From: Lates calcarifer
Taxonomy: Eukaryota; Chordata; Actinopteri; Centropomidae
DNA length: 64,000 nt
Reading direction: 5' to 3'
Assembly: GCF_001640805.2 (NCBI RefSeq)
Contig: NC_066852.1
Coordinates: 5,316,194-5,380,193 of the forward strand
This document shows, in pieces, positions 34,653 through 47,000 of this stretch (position 1 is its first letter; the number at the start of each line of letters is the position of its first letter). The notes under the pieces are model-generated. The model was not told the origin of the DNA and searched no databases. It worked only from the letters and a program-made list of their open reading frames with translations. Made by a program: the position numbers and the translations under genes.

Positions 34653-36723
34653 ACAGTTTGAACCTATTCCCCCGAGGTGATGTATATTATTAAGATACTG
34701 AAATATTACAGGACCTATAAGTCCAGGTGAATAGGTCCTCATGTGTAAATTATTTAAGAAAAAAAAAAGTGTTTATTACACTACAAACTGTGTTATCACA
34801 ACATAGACTATATATGAGAAAAAGAAAAAGAAATGTCAATCAAATCAATATATTAAACAGACATCCTACATGTTTTTTTCATCCTGCTGCCACCTCCACT
34901 GCCTCTGTCTGTGGACTGCAACAAAGCTGTGCTGCAGCATTTTATCATGTCCCTTTCAGCTGATCACAGACCACTGAGAGAAGAAATACACCCTCGGCTA
35001 CTTGTGTATGTGTGTGCGCCTGAGCCTGTGAGTTAGAGAGTTTGTGTATGCCAAGACACGGCGAGCATCTGTAGAGCACCGGAGGGTAATGCATGCCTTG
35101 TCTCAGGTGGACAGCAGGAGGGAGTGTGTGTTGCACTCTCAGAGTACAGAGCTTGGCAATTTCATGCTCCTCGGTGCGTACAGCACACTCACCCAGGTGC
35201 AATGCACTGTGAAGTTGGACGAAGAATGAAGCATTAGGAGAATGAGAAGCAAACAGAACTGCTGCAATAAGGCTCAGTTTTTTTTTTATTTATTTAGCTC
35301 TGACTCCAGCTGAAGACTTTGAGAAGATTCTGAAAGTATTAGGTTTGCTTTGGGAGTTTTTCAGGAAGTTTGCACTGATGCACAAGTGCACACAGCTTCC
35401 AGCCTCCACCCTATGGATTACTTATTTGACTCACTGTGCATCAGGAGGAATCTCAGACCTTAATCTCCTTAACAGATTCCCCATTAGAGCAGCGAGGAAT
35501 ATAAGAGGATGGATAGAAAACTGAAAACATTACAGGTGAATGACTTTAGTTTTTGACGTTGCTACAAGGCCATTTCAAAAGTTCACAGTCACTTGACTTT
35601 CGTGTAACCACCACGTGACCTTCATGGCAGTTACATGGAAGTCTCAACTGTCTCAGTGACTGTCATGTGAAGTTTAAGATGCTGAGGTCTCTTCTTGGAA
35701 GAATGTCATCCATCACATGTGAAATCCAACTTATGAAATGATGTTTAGAATGTTTTACTTCACTTGTCTGAACCACATGTGCAAAAGTCACAATTAATTT
35801 CCAATTGATCATATTTGTATATTTTCTACTTTTCAAAATCAACATCTTACCTTTAACTTAAAGGACAGAGTTACAGTTTTTCCAAGTATTTCTTATAACA
35901 ACACTCACATACCCATATGTATAATCTAACAGTTTCTGGTTGCTGTAGTCATTCTTGCTGTCCATAGAGGCTGAGAGGAGAATCCGTTTTAATGTGATTC
36001 TAATATTAGTGATGGGGCACAAATCCACTGTTCTCATTCTGTGCTAAAATGCATTCTAAAGTTCAGCTGGAACTAATATCAGACGAATCAAATGGGATAC
36101 AGTCATTACAGAAATGCCTCTTTGTGTTACTGTCCCTCCACAGCATTGTTTCCAGGGAGACATACATAAAGAATTTCATCTGAACAAGACTATGACTTTG
36201 TGTGAACGATGTCCTCTGTTTCCTTCTCTCTCTCCCTCTCTCCCTCTCTCCCTCTGCGTGTTTGTTTCCTTCCTCCTTCCTGTGTGAATGGTGTGCTTCG
36301 TTTTGCCTCTTGCATGCTGTGCGCAGTCTGTCCTCTTTCCAGGTCTCAGTTCCTGTACAGGAGTTTGTGTGGCTCGGGTCAAATCTGTTTGGCAGCACTG
36401 CAGAGCTGCTTGACGTAACCTAGATCCATAATCTTCATTCATGTTCGAGATCCATTTTTAATGTTGTCATTGTAATTCTCCATACTGTAATTTTACTTCT
36501 TTACTTTAATTCTGTACATGATTTCTATGGCATGTAAGACTGCTGCTCTGTCAGAGGCCTCCTCCATTTTTGCTCATTTTAGATGGTTTCGTATTTTGTT
36601 GCATTAATTTTACCCGTTAATTTAGTTATCATTATAATCATTATTACTATTATTATTAGACTGGTGTTTATCCAGGTATGCATAGTATTGGGGTAGAGGC
36701 AATCAAAATGATTTTTTACTACT

Positions 36724-36775
36724 TTTTTTTATTATTATTTTATTATTTATTATTATTATTTTTTTTATTATTATT
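36724..36775 (+). repeat. (TTA)n AT-rich low-complexity tract
   Basis: Interrupted TTA/T tract directly upstream of a further repeat relic. Confidence 0.85.
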
Positions 36776-36789
36776 CCAGGTGGTTTGTG

Positions 36790-36865
36790 GTTTGCAGGAT
36801 TACACAAAAAGTACTGAACCGATTTGCAGCAAACTTGGTGGAGAGATAGGGCAACAGTACAAGAT
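36790..36865 (+). repeat. interspersed repeat fragment (ACTGAACCGATTTGCA type)
   Basis: TACTGAACCGATTTGCAGCA, then AACTTGGTGGAGAGATAGG, resembles a segment found in many fish and invertebrate repeats ('ctgaaccgatttgcaccaaacttggtgg'). The family is uncertain. Confidence 0.5.
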
Positions 36866-37139
36866 AGGGCTTTTATTTTTCTATCATAAGAGCTGGACAG
36901 TATGTGTGTGGAGTGTTTGGCTTTAGTGGAGGTGTGCACTTCTACTTAGTACCATTCTAGTTGTAAAAGTGACCATTCCAGATAATAGGAGCTAACAAGT
37001 CATGGAAGGAACAGACATTACTCACAAAACATGTTCTAAAACTGAAAATACACACCCCAGAGACCTTGGATGAAAAAGCAACACTGTTTAATAGACTGTA
37101 ATACACTTCCTGAAAGCTGTTCCACAGAAATGAATAAAG

Positions 37140-38014
37140 GCTCAGATCAGCAAATGTATTTTATTGTACATTTACAAAACAATGAGAGTACAAAAAAGTC
37201 AGCCCACAGACATTTTTTTTTGTTTGTTTTGGAAGGAGTATATGCAAATTTCATCTCACAACTGCAGCAAACAGTCCCTCAGATGAACAAGGGGAGGGGA
37301 CCAGAGAGGAGCGGGGAGGGGTTACAATCAAACTTTTATAAAGCCTGTCTGTCTGCTGGCACACCAGAACAGTTTGCTGCAGAGAAACCAAAGGAAACAT
37401 AGAAAAGTATGACATTCTTAGCGGACTACATAGGTGCAGGGGTCCCAGTGGGGAAACGCTCAGGCAGAGGCGTCCTTCCAGGAGCGAGAACCCGCTCGTT
37501 TTGGCTTTTCCGACCGCCCCTCTCAACCAGCAAACACACTTTGTGCTTCATATTTTCTGTTGTTTTGCCATCACAACAAGAGAGTGCAACAGTAGTTAAT
37601 GCTTTTCCAAAAAGTATACATTTTGACAAAAAAGGTTGGCACATTCAAGAAGACATGAGCTTTTTTATAACAGACTTTTTTTTTGTTTTACATTTGTAAG
37701 TTTTTTTTCTTTTTTTTTTTTAACTTCATAAATACAATATACGTCTCTTTCCCTGTATCCAGAGCCCACAAAAGAACAGTACAGACACAGGTATTTACAA
37801 ATCAAGGGAGAGGAATGAACTCAATAGCTCATAAATAATCATAGTAATACCAAAAAACAAGATGTAAAAGTCCATTGTTCTTTCTTTCACAGCTATGACA
37901 GTCTGGTTTCCTGACACCTGAAACTTTTCCTCTTGTTCAGCTCATTGTGTCCACGGTGGAAAGATGGTGGATGATGGAGGCATCGATGGTACACTGACAG
38001 AGTCACTGGTGTCC
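37140..38014 (-). other. robo3: robo3 3' UTR with polyadenylation signal
   Basis: On the minus strand, AATAAA lies at 37165-37160, about 850 bases after the TAA stop, followed by U/GU-rich sequence. The end at about 37140 is inferred. No conserved element was recognised inside. Confidence 0.6.
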
Positions 38015-38026
38015 TTATCTCATTTC
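38015..38026 (-). CDS. robo3: robo3: terminal codons E-M-R-stop
   Basis: After a good acceptor (TTTCTCTGTCTACAG) the frame gives EMR and TAA at 38017-38015, so the protein would end RKHNEEMR. Human ROBO3 ends in a similar KRREEPR. Because only 12 coding bases are involved, this rests on phase, acceptor quality and the analogous ending. Confidence 0.7.
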   Translation of the reverse strand, partial: EMR

Positions 38027-41000
38027 CTGTAGACAGAGAAAATATGTTAACATCAAGTTAACATCAAGTGCACTTAGACAGTGGCTGCTTAAGGACAGGA
38101 AGCATCATCACTTTCTCTTCTTAAAGTTTTATAGCCCCCTCTGGGATTTACATCACTCACTGTCTGAGCCTAAGTCTGCTTCTGCAACAATCTGCCCTCC
38201 TGATTATGGTTTGGTCTCACAGTGGGTCAGTTTTGTCATGAGTGTCATGAGAAGACTGCTCTGTCGTCAGGGATAAGGCCTTAAATCTATTTCCTCTCCA
38301 CCTAAATTCCATTTCCTAATAATAACTGATGTAGATTTTCATGTGTTTCCCAGAGCAGCTCCTCAGAGCAAACACATGGCACACACTGTTCAGTACTTCT
38401 TGACACCAGCTTTTTGCACAGTGTTCCAGAGGCTGCAAAAACACTTTCATACATCAAATACTGTTGTATTTCTGTATCAAAAATATATGAATTACACTTT
38501 GCCTGTTGCAAACAAAACACAAACAAATCTTTTATACATGGAATCATTCACTGTGAAAATAAAGCTTGATGTGCAGTAAACAGTCAGAGCCTTTTATCAA
38601 CGTTTAACACACAGATCACACATATTAAAACTTTAAAAAGTGTGTGTATGAAAATGACCTCAATGAAGATGTAACACGCTCAAGGATAGCAACACCCACC
38701 CACCAATCCAAGACTGACCATCCGGGGTCAAAGTGCAAAGATTGCAGTCAGCAACACCACAGGAAGAAGGGGTAACCTGATCCAGGCTTCCTGAGGCAAC
38801 ACCCCAAACTTTATTGCGGAGGAGGTTGTGCTTTCATGTCGCTGACAAGGCGTGAAAAGGCCAGTGAGGTGTTCCTTACAGCTCCACAGGGGGGTGACCT
38901 GTGAGGCACCAGATACAAGGGACCTCTGTGCGTGCATGTGTTGAGAGCAAGTGAAAAGAGCAATTGTGTCCGTGTGCGTCACTTTTACAAGTCGCTTTGC
39001 CACGTTCCCGTGTCAGATGTGTGTCGAGGTCAGTGTGGACTGACCCGTGACAGGACCATCCTTTCTCTCTCTCAGTACACAGGCAGCTTTATGACGCCTC
39101 AGGTTACAGCATTTAACTTAACAACTACAGCACTAAAAGACAGCATCAAAGCTGCCACACAGTAAATTTACACAGTAAATTCTATTGGCTCACTTGTAAC
39201 CTGTGTGATTGTTGCTATACAGGAAATTTAGATCTAAAACCTTTTTTCCATTTTGTTGATTTGCATAAAGCTTTTAATGGAGCTTTTTTCAGTTTGGTAC
39301 TGCTACTTCAAGTTAAGTAAAGGATCTGAACAAAGTTCAGATAATGTTGTAAAATAACAATTTGAAATGTTCAGATCACAGTTAAATGTGAAATGGCAGT
39401 TTGTCATTTTCAAACGACCTTTTCCAGTTTCCTTTTTCTGTTTTAATAATAGTCTGATTATCATTTGAAGAATAGTAAAAATGATTATGATTATGTAATT
39501 GCACATTTCTCTTAATTTTCAATTTTGCATTTAAATTTCTGGGTAAACTTAACCTTCATAACAAACCATTCTATTGAACAAAGTGTCTCTCTATTACAGG
39601 AAGCCAGTTACTGATTTTTTTTTTTTTTTTTCCTCTGCACTTGACCAATACAGTGACACCGTTTGCTGATTTGGTTATGATTCTGACTTCAAGCAACTTT
39701 CTATGTTCTCTGTCAGTTACTACCCCTGTCTACCTGCCGTAATGTAGAGGGACATGTCAAACAATGTTTGTAAGCTAGCATGAAATCCCCGCAGAGCTTT
39801 CCATTCAGCTGGCACAGCTTGTTCTGCCATAAAAGACACCGACTTGTCGTGAGAGAGTCTGCAGGGGGTGCATTTAAAGGAGCACTCCCACAGCGAACTG
39901 AGGCCTCAGAAGTGCACTCCACTGAGAGCAGTGGGTGTGCACGCTTAACACTGTTTCCTACTGTAAAGCCTATCCTGAGTAGATGGTAATGGCAAATCTG
40001 TATGTATTAGCCTGAGAGCTTGTTAGCGTGTGTGTGTGGGCAACAAGGGAATGTAGGAGCTCTTTTCATGCACCCACATGAACTGTATAAGATTATGTGT
40101 GTTTTATGGAGTGCAAGTGATGATATGTAGATAAAACTAAACCACATGAACCTCTCCATGGAAGGAGCAGCCTTTGTTCCCTTGCTCATGAATATCTGGA
40201 AGCATCAATTATTAAAACCATCTGAGAACAAAAAAAAAAGAGAACATTGACTCTTGCACAGATAAAATCATTTGCGTTGGTGTATTCTACCTCGTTGTGT
40301 TTCCTGGCCGAGTTGAGCCCCCGGGAGCCCGTGGAGCCTCTCGATGAGGAGCTTCCTGTGGTCGAGCAGTTACTGGACATCTGACTCCTGGAGAGGTAAC
40401 CGGCCTTACTACCATACAGCATCATATCCTCATCTGTGGAGGCAAGGAAGATGGGGTTAACAGTGAAGTTTGGAATCTGTTCTATTCCAGGAAGCACAGT
40501 TTCTTATTGGAAAAATGAAGGATTACATTAGACAAACATATCTTCTGGAGAACTGGAGAAAGAATTTAAAGCTGCTGTGGGCAGTTCCTCTGGGCTACAA
40601 CACTCCTATTGACTGAATGCAGCCCTCACTTTTTTGACTGGTTCAATTTCTGCTTCTGTCCCTTAACTTCTGCTGTGTCCGAGTAAAATGCTGCAGTCCT
40701 GATTGGGTCACACAGCCTGCTACACATATCTGAACATTTTGGAAGAGGTCATGTGGTCTGACAACACCTCTGCACATGCTGATACCAACTTAAGCTTACA
40801 ACTTCCTTACCATTAGCTCAACTAGCTTACTTTGTGTTGCAGCAGCAGCTCAGTGTTTTGATGGTGTACATCAACATTATCGTATTATTACTGTATGCAG
40901 AAACTAGTGTAAATATTAAATATTCACAGATGGATGAAATTTGCAAAATTTAGCACATTCCCAATTCCAGTGTGGACAGGAAGTCAAAAGACAAAATATC

Positions 41001-44000
41001 ATTCAGTCCATGCACTTGCTGTTGAAATGCAGAGGGTCAGTTAAATTCATATTTGCTTGGAATTAAGGAAGGAAGGAGGAAATACTGTGCTGCTGCAGTG
41101 AGGCATGATACAGCAGAAATGTGGAATAGGTCCTGACATGATTACAATGATACTATATTTGACTCTATTTTAAGTCATTTCACTCCATCTCTCATTTCTA
41201 CAAGGAGTGAAATGGAACTCACTCTCTCTGTCCTAAGTTAAATTCTGCTAACCTTAAGTAGAGATGCTGTGAAATGAGTGAGAAACTAAATTACTGAAAT
41301 ACAAGGCTCTGCAGAACTTTGTCTTACTGTCAGCGTGTCTTTGTCCCGAGCCTTTTCGTTGGTGGCTGCTGCTGCTGTATTCACTCCTCTCCAGGGAGGA
41401 CAGAGCACTGTTCCCCACGCTGTTGGCCTCCATGCACCCCTGGGGACCCTGCAACCTGTCCTCCTCTGGGGGTGGCTCTGGAGGTGGGGGCAGGTCTAAA
41501 CAGGCATAGATGGAGGAAAAATCATACATGAAAAAAAGTTTGGAATAGGAGGAAGAAATTTTTAAGCTAATTTTAGTGTCAGGTTTCTGTTCAGAATAGA
41601 TTTATATTTCTTTAAAAAAATAGGAGAACATTTTGTATTTGTTTTTGCACATAATTGAGAGAACCCAAGAGACTAGTTACAGTGTTGTTTTCTTTTAGAA
41701 AGCTGGTATATTTAAATTAAAACACAAATTTCCTGACTCGCTGATTGGTAAAATAAGAATTCTGATTATGTGATTCACATGCAGCTATGCACTGTTTAAT
41801 TGGTTTCAAGGTTACCGGATTCACAATGCAGCGCTGCTTTTAGATTATTATCTTTTCCATCATGGTGCGATGGTTATCTGCTAAACATATGGTATGGTGT
41901 GTGGAGGAAATCAGAGTCTGCAAACTCAGATTACAAGTTGGATTTATGTATATAATCAAGAACATTGCCTTGCCTTCAAATCAGTCATAAATATTCAGTC
42001 GCAGATGGTGCTGCAAAATATCTGTGTGTATGTGCTCGACTGCAGTGATGCATTTTTATTCACTCACTGACAAAGAACAATAAATAATGACAGAAAATGA
42101 CTGTGGACATAGTAGATCTGCATTTGCAGCTACTAAGAATATTTTGTACATAACTGTGCTCCAACAGTTTCACTGTCATGTTCATGCAAAATAACATCCC
42201 CTTCTATCAATGAATTGTTCCCCCTATGTTTGATAACACTTAGTGAATTTGAGAAAGTAATTATAAACAGAAATGTAAAAGTTATCATACAACCCTATCT
42301 GAATCCAAACTCAAACCCCACTCACCTCCTTGTATATCTCTTCTGTATGCTGAACTCTTAGACACCTTTTTCTTCACTCGTGATTTTTGGTTGGGAGGAG
42401 TGCATGTATCTGCTGGGGATGAACGACTGTGCACTGTTTGTGAAAAAGGAAAAACATTAGCATCAGACGGTGTTTTTCTTTCTCCATACTGAACAGACAT
42501 GGAGTATTTGATGTATTTGATGCATATGAAAAATTTGAATTACAAACAGTCAGCCGGCAATGTTGTGTACGGTGCATGCATACATGTTTGTTTAGCTTAC
42601 ACGACCTTGCATGCTAATGTGCACTTGTGTCTGTGTGTTGCTTGTATGTGTGAGCGCATGGCACTGCCAGTCACTTTACCGGGTGTAGTCGTGCTGCCGT
42701 TGTCTTCATTCTGAGCTGGCCCCTGGCTGTGGAGGCAGCGATGGGCAGGACTTTGGCACTGGAGAGTGCCAACCTCTGATGAGCCGTGATGCTGTTGGCC
42801 GGAGAGGTTGGGGTTGGACTGGGTGAGCGATGGGCTTGGCGCCTGGGGAACTGGCACTGGACCGCAGGGTAACCTTCTGCTATGGGAAGCGAGGGCAAAA
42901 TGTTACTGGACCGAACAAATGAACTGAATCGGAGGCTAAATCTTTGCTTCAGAGTGAGGTTTATGTTGCAGGAAAAAATATAGATTGTGTGGCTTATTTT
43001 TATCCTCTGTTTGGTGGTGGAATATTTTCCCTTCCTTCTGCTGTTAGAATTTGAAGTGCTTTCAGTTTCATTGTTATTTAAATGGTATAACTTAACATCT
43101 GGGCAAAGGATTAACCATTTGTTTAACAATGGCACATGAGCATGAATAGACACTGTTGCTGTGTGTATTTAACTGAGAAAGGGTTTGATGAAATGTGAAT
43201 TGTGAATGCCACCTTTCATTTGTGAGAGGATGATTTTGTTATTTTGTCTTTCAAAATTTGCATAGTTGTGCTTTAAAGTTGAAGGTAAAGCCTCACAGTA
43301 ACAGAGGTTGTACTACATTAGATAATGTTTAAAAAGAACAGGGAGGAACTGTAAACTAGACTGATTACCCACTTTTATGGGTTTGAAGTTCTCTGTGTTA
43401 AATAGAATAATTTGAACTAAATAAAAATATCCTGATTTATCTATTGCAACATGATGACCACTACACTGTCCCTCTGTTAACTAGGAGTAAAAAGTGGACA
43501 AAAAACAAGTTGAGTTAGTGTTTTAAAATGGTATATTTGCTGAACACATTCATACAGTGGATTCAATGGCACAGCCATTAGGTGCCAGCGAACGCCAAGC
43601 CCATTCACATACCGTGACAGCTGCTGGCCATCTAGTTGGGTGAGGCGGGGGAGGTCATGGGGGGCTCTGGTCTCCTCGTGGGGTGACGGGGTGAGTGTGG
43701 CAGTCGACTGGTGACTGTAGGAGGTGGCCGGAGAGGAGGCGTTGTTCCTCTGCGGGGGAGAGGGTCCGTCCTCACAGCCCTCCATCAGGTAGGTCCTCTC
43801 AGGGAGGGGAGGACACCACTCCTCATCCGAGCTACACAGACAAAGAAGAGAGATACAGCTAGATGATACAGTGTAAGAGATGTAGCTGGATCTTATCCTG
43901 ATGTGCTCTTAAAAGATATTGTTCGGGGCAGCCTGTTTGCTCACTGGTGCCTTCTAATGCAGCTAGCTATGAGGCTACTTAAAGATTAATGCTGTTCTTT

Positions 44001-47000
44001 CAGGTTTGACTCAAGTTAGAAGGCCTTGCCGTTGGCAAAACTGCAGGAGGCTAAGCTTCCACTTGGGTGGGATTGCTGCTACAAGCATGATACTCAATGA
44101 TAGATTTGCCCTAAGGTTGCAGAGAGAGAATGGTAAAGAGGAACACAGCTAACTGTGTTTTAAGAGTTGGAAAAACAGCTAAATCACTAAAGCAATTGAC
44201 CAAGGCCGAGATAATTGAGTTGTCAGAGCCAGAGGCAGAAGAACCACATTGGCCTAATGTCCCTGTTAGAAGTGACAGTAAGTCTGAATGATAACGTATC
44301 TGCTTAATACTAATTTATAGAGATGTCTGGGATGGGAATCTGACTCACCCTATGTCCATGTCCTCGTGCTCTGGGGGCTGGTCATCCTGCTCACACTGTT
44401 CCAGCTCTCCAATGGGGGGTGGTGGGGGCAACGCCTCCATCCAGGTCAGGGACGGGGTCTTGACAGCCTTACCCATCGCCTTCTGCTTGGGCTTACCTAC
44501 AAAACAGACGGCACAATGATTCACTTGAAGAGGATGATTTGTCACAGTGAGCTGGTTCTTCATGAGCATAATTTGACGCATATCCCAGCAGGCCTGTGGC
44601 TGACAGATAAGAAGAGTTTTTTAAAATACGGCAAAATGGGTAAGCAAAATGAGATTCTTAGAAATACAAGAACTATTTTCATTTGACCTTTCTAAGAAAC
44701 CTTTTCTTTCCTGTGTGCAGCACTGATGCTAGGTCAAGTTAATTAATTTAAAATCCAAAATGTTCACCTTGCTTGCTTCTAAGTTAGCAATCCAACCAAA
44801 TAAGAAACTTATTTAAGTAAGAAAGGAATGATTATTTTCATTATTGAGCAATCTGTGATTACTTTCTTGATTAATCAATCGTGTCAGAAATAATATAACA
44901 CAAGCAGTGCAGCTAAACACATGCTGAGCTGGGTCTGTTGGTAAACTGCAACAGTGAGATCAGGACAGAGAAGATCGAGTCGGTGGTGCCTCCTCACCGT
45001 TGCAGCGGTCCGGCTGGGCGTACTGAGAACCGGAGGGCCCCGGCTGGGTGATCCAGTGTCCGTTGTCCTGCTGCTCGCTGCTGTGGGGCGGCACCTGTGT
45101 CTGGTTGGTGAAGGGCATGACGGAGGTGGAGGCATAGGGGGTGGTTGAGGCATGCTGGGCGTAGGTGAAGCTGTGCAGATCCTCGCTGGTGGCATCTATG
45201 GTGCTGTAGATGGGGCCTTCTGTGGAGCCTCCCATGCTGTATTTCTCTGTCTGATTCAGGTAGTTGGAGATGCCAGCTTCTACACAGGCACGGAGGTTAT
45301 ATTTAGCACAGTTTTCCTGCTTTGTTAGCTCTGTTTTGTCATACCGAATGCCTCTGCTTATCACCACTCTCAGTGATGCTTCAACTTAATAAGAAAATCT
45401 GCCACAGCAGCTGTTACATAAGCACAAAAACAGGCATTCATATACTGTATCTACCAGACTATTCTGTCTGAGCAGCATCCTACCATTGTAGTATCTCTCA
45501 GCTGTGTCGTGATTGGTGGTGCAGCAGTTGACGGCCTCTTTACCGCTGTGGACCAGGTTGGTGGTGGGCCAAGAGTCTGCAAGCCACGGGTAGTTGCCCA
45601 TGTTGCCTCCCAGCACGCCGGGTCTACAGAGACATTCTGGCGTTAATTTAAGACATGGCGGGACACAGTGCAACACCAATGACTGTCCAGATGGAAACAT
45701 AAGGAGCAGCACAGAAAAAGCTGCATGTGCAGACAGTGAGAAACCTTTGCAGTCATCAATCCAGTCTACTGATGACAATACATTTTGAAAAGAGAGGGCA
45801 GACTACACACACATAACAGATTATAAACGTAGGATGGAATGTGATTACCTTCCATTGAGTCCTGCTCCCTCTCCGTGAGGGAAACCAACTGGAGATGACA
45901 AAGAAAAGGAGAGTGATGAAGAGAAGTAAGCTGACTTATGCAATAAGGATTACATTGCGACTATTTTTAATGTTCATTAAAAAAAAAAAAAAAATCATAC
46001 AGGCCTTTGGTAACGATCAGAATTCTACTTTAGGGTCATTTTCATGACCTCTGTTGTAAGAACAAAGTATCATCCCAGACAGCAGACAGAAAGCCTCAGG
46101 TCACTAACAACAAATCATTCCACCTCATGAACATTTCCTCCTGACCTGCTGGTGTGTAGGCGAAGGAGGCAGTGTAGTGGCTCAGCTCCTTCCTCTTCTT
46201 GCGCCTGCAGTAGATCCAGACGCTGAACCCCATGAGGATGACCCAGCAGGCTCCGCCGATGCCTGCGATGAATGCCGGCTGCTTGACCACATCAGTGATC
46301 TGCTCAGCCAGACTTACGCTGCTCTCCTCGCCGTTCTTGCTGGTGCCACCGTCGCTTCCGCCGCCTGGCATGGAGGGCTGTTCAGCTGGCAGCTCTGGAG
46401 GGAAAGAAAACAGGACGGAAGGAGGGAAAAACAAGATGACAAGGACGAACCAAGGGAGAACACAGCAATGCTTTGAGCATGACAACATGCTCACAATGAC
46501 AATGCTAACATGCTGATGATTAAGAGTGAATAAAAGTGTATACCTTGCTCACCATCGTAATTTAGCATGTTAGCATGACTCAACATGTTTAAAACTGGCC
46601 ACCCATAAAAAGATGGTGAGCAGGAACATGTAATGAGCAGACTGAGCAGACTGAGACATAATCCTGAAAGAAGAATCAGACCAGCATGCACAATTTTCAC
46701 TGTAATAGCTGGTCGTAAGAAACACTAAACTGGAGAAATCTGCGTTTTTTATAACTATGACTATAAATATGACTTGCTTAATCCAACCTCCTTGGACCCA
46801 TGAAACCATAGAAGCTTTGAACGTGGACTTCTATGACTCATTACATATTTGAGTACCCTTGATTTGACGTCATTAGGATTCATCCTGTGGGAAACATGAA
46901 TATCTGTACCCAGTGGCATGACAATCCATCCAGTCGTTAGCAGTCAAGACACTTCAACCAAAACCAAAATGTTAACCTCATGGTGGAGCAAGAGAAGACA

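Larger units (their letters stand above)
28796..37139. other. intergenic region between convergent robo4 and robo3
   Basis: 8.3 kb without a recognisable exon on either strand. It is dominated by repeat relics, listed separately, and by AT-rich single-copy DNA. The stretches 28800-30700 and 34650-36700 show nothing I can name beyond short CA and CT tracts (about 30259-30290 and 36229-36257). Confidence 0.6.

Noticed and set aside
42671..43153. 160-codon open frame overlapping a robo3 exon on the minus strand
   Set aside because: It is a different frame from the one that keeps phase with both neighbouring robo3 exons. The overlap region is coding only in the robo3 frame.
44954..45148. Plus-strand open frame opposite the robo3 CC0/CC1 exon
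   Set aside because: Antisense shadow of a Pro/Ser-rich GC-rich exon.
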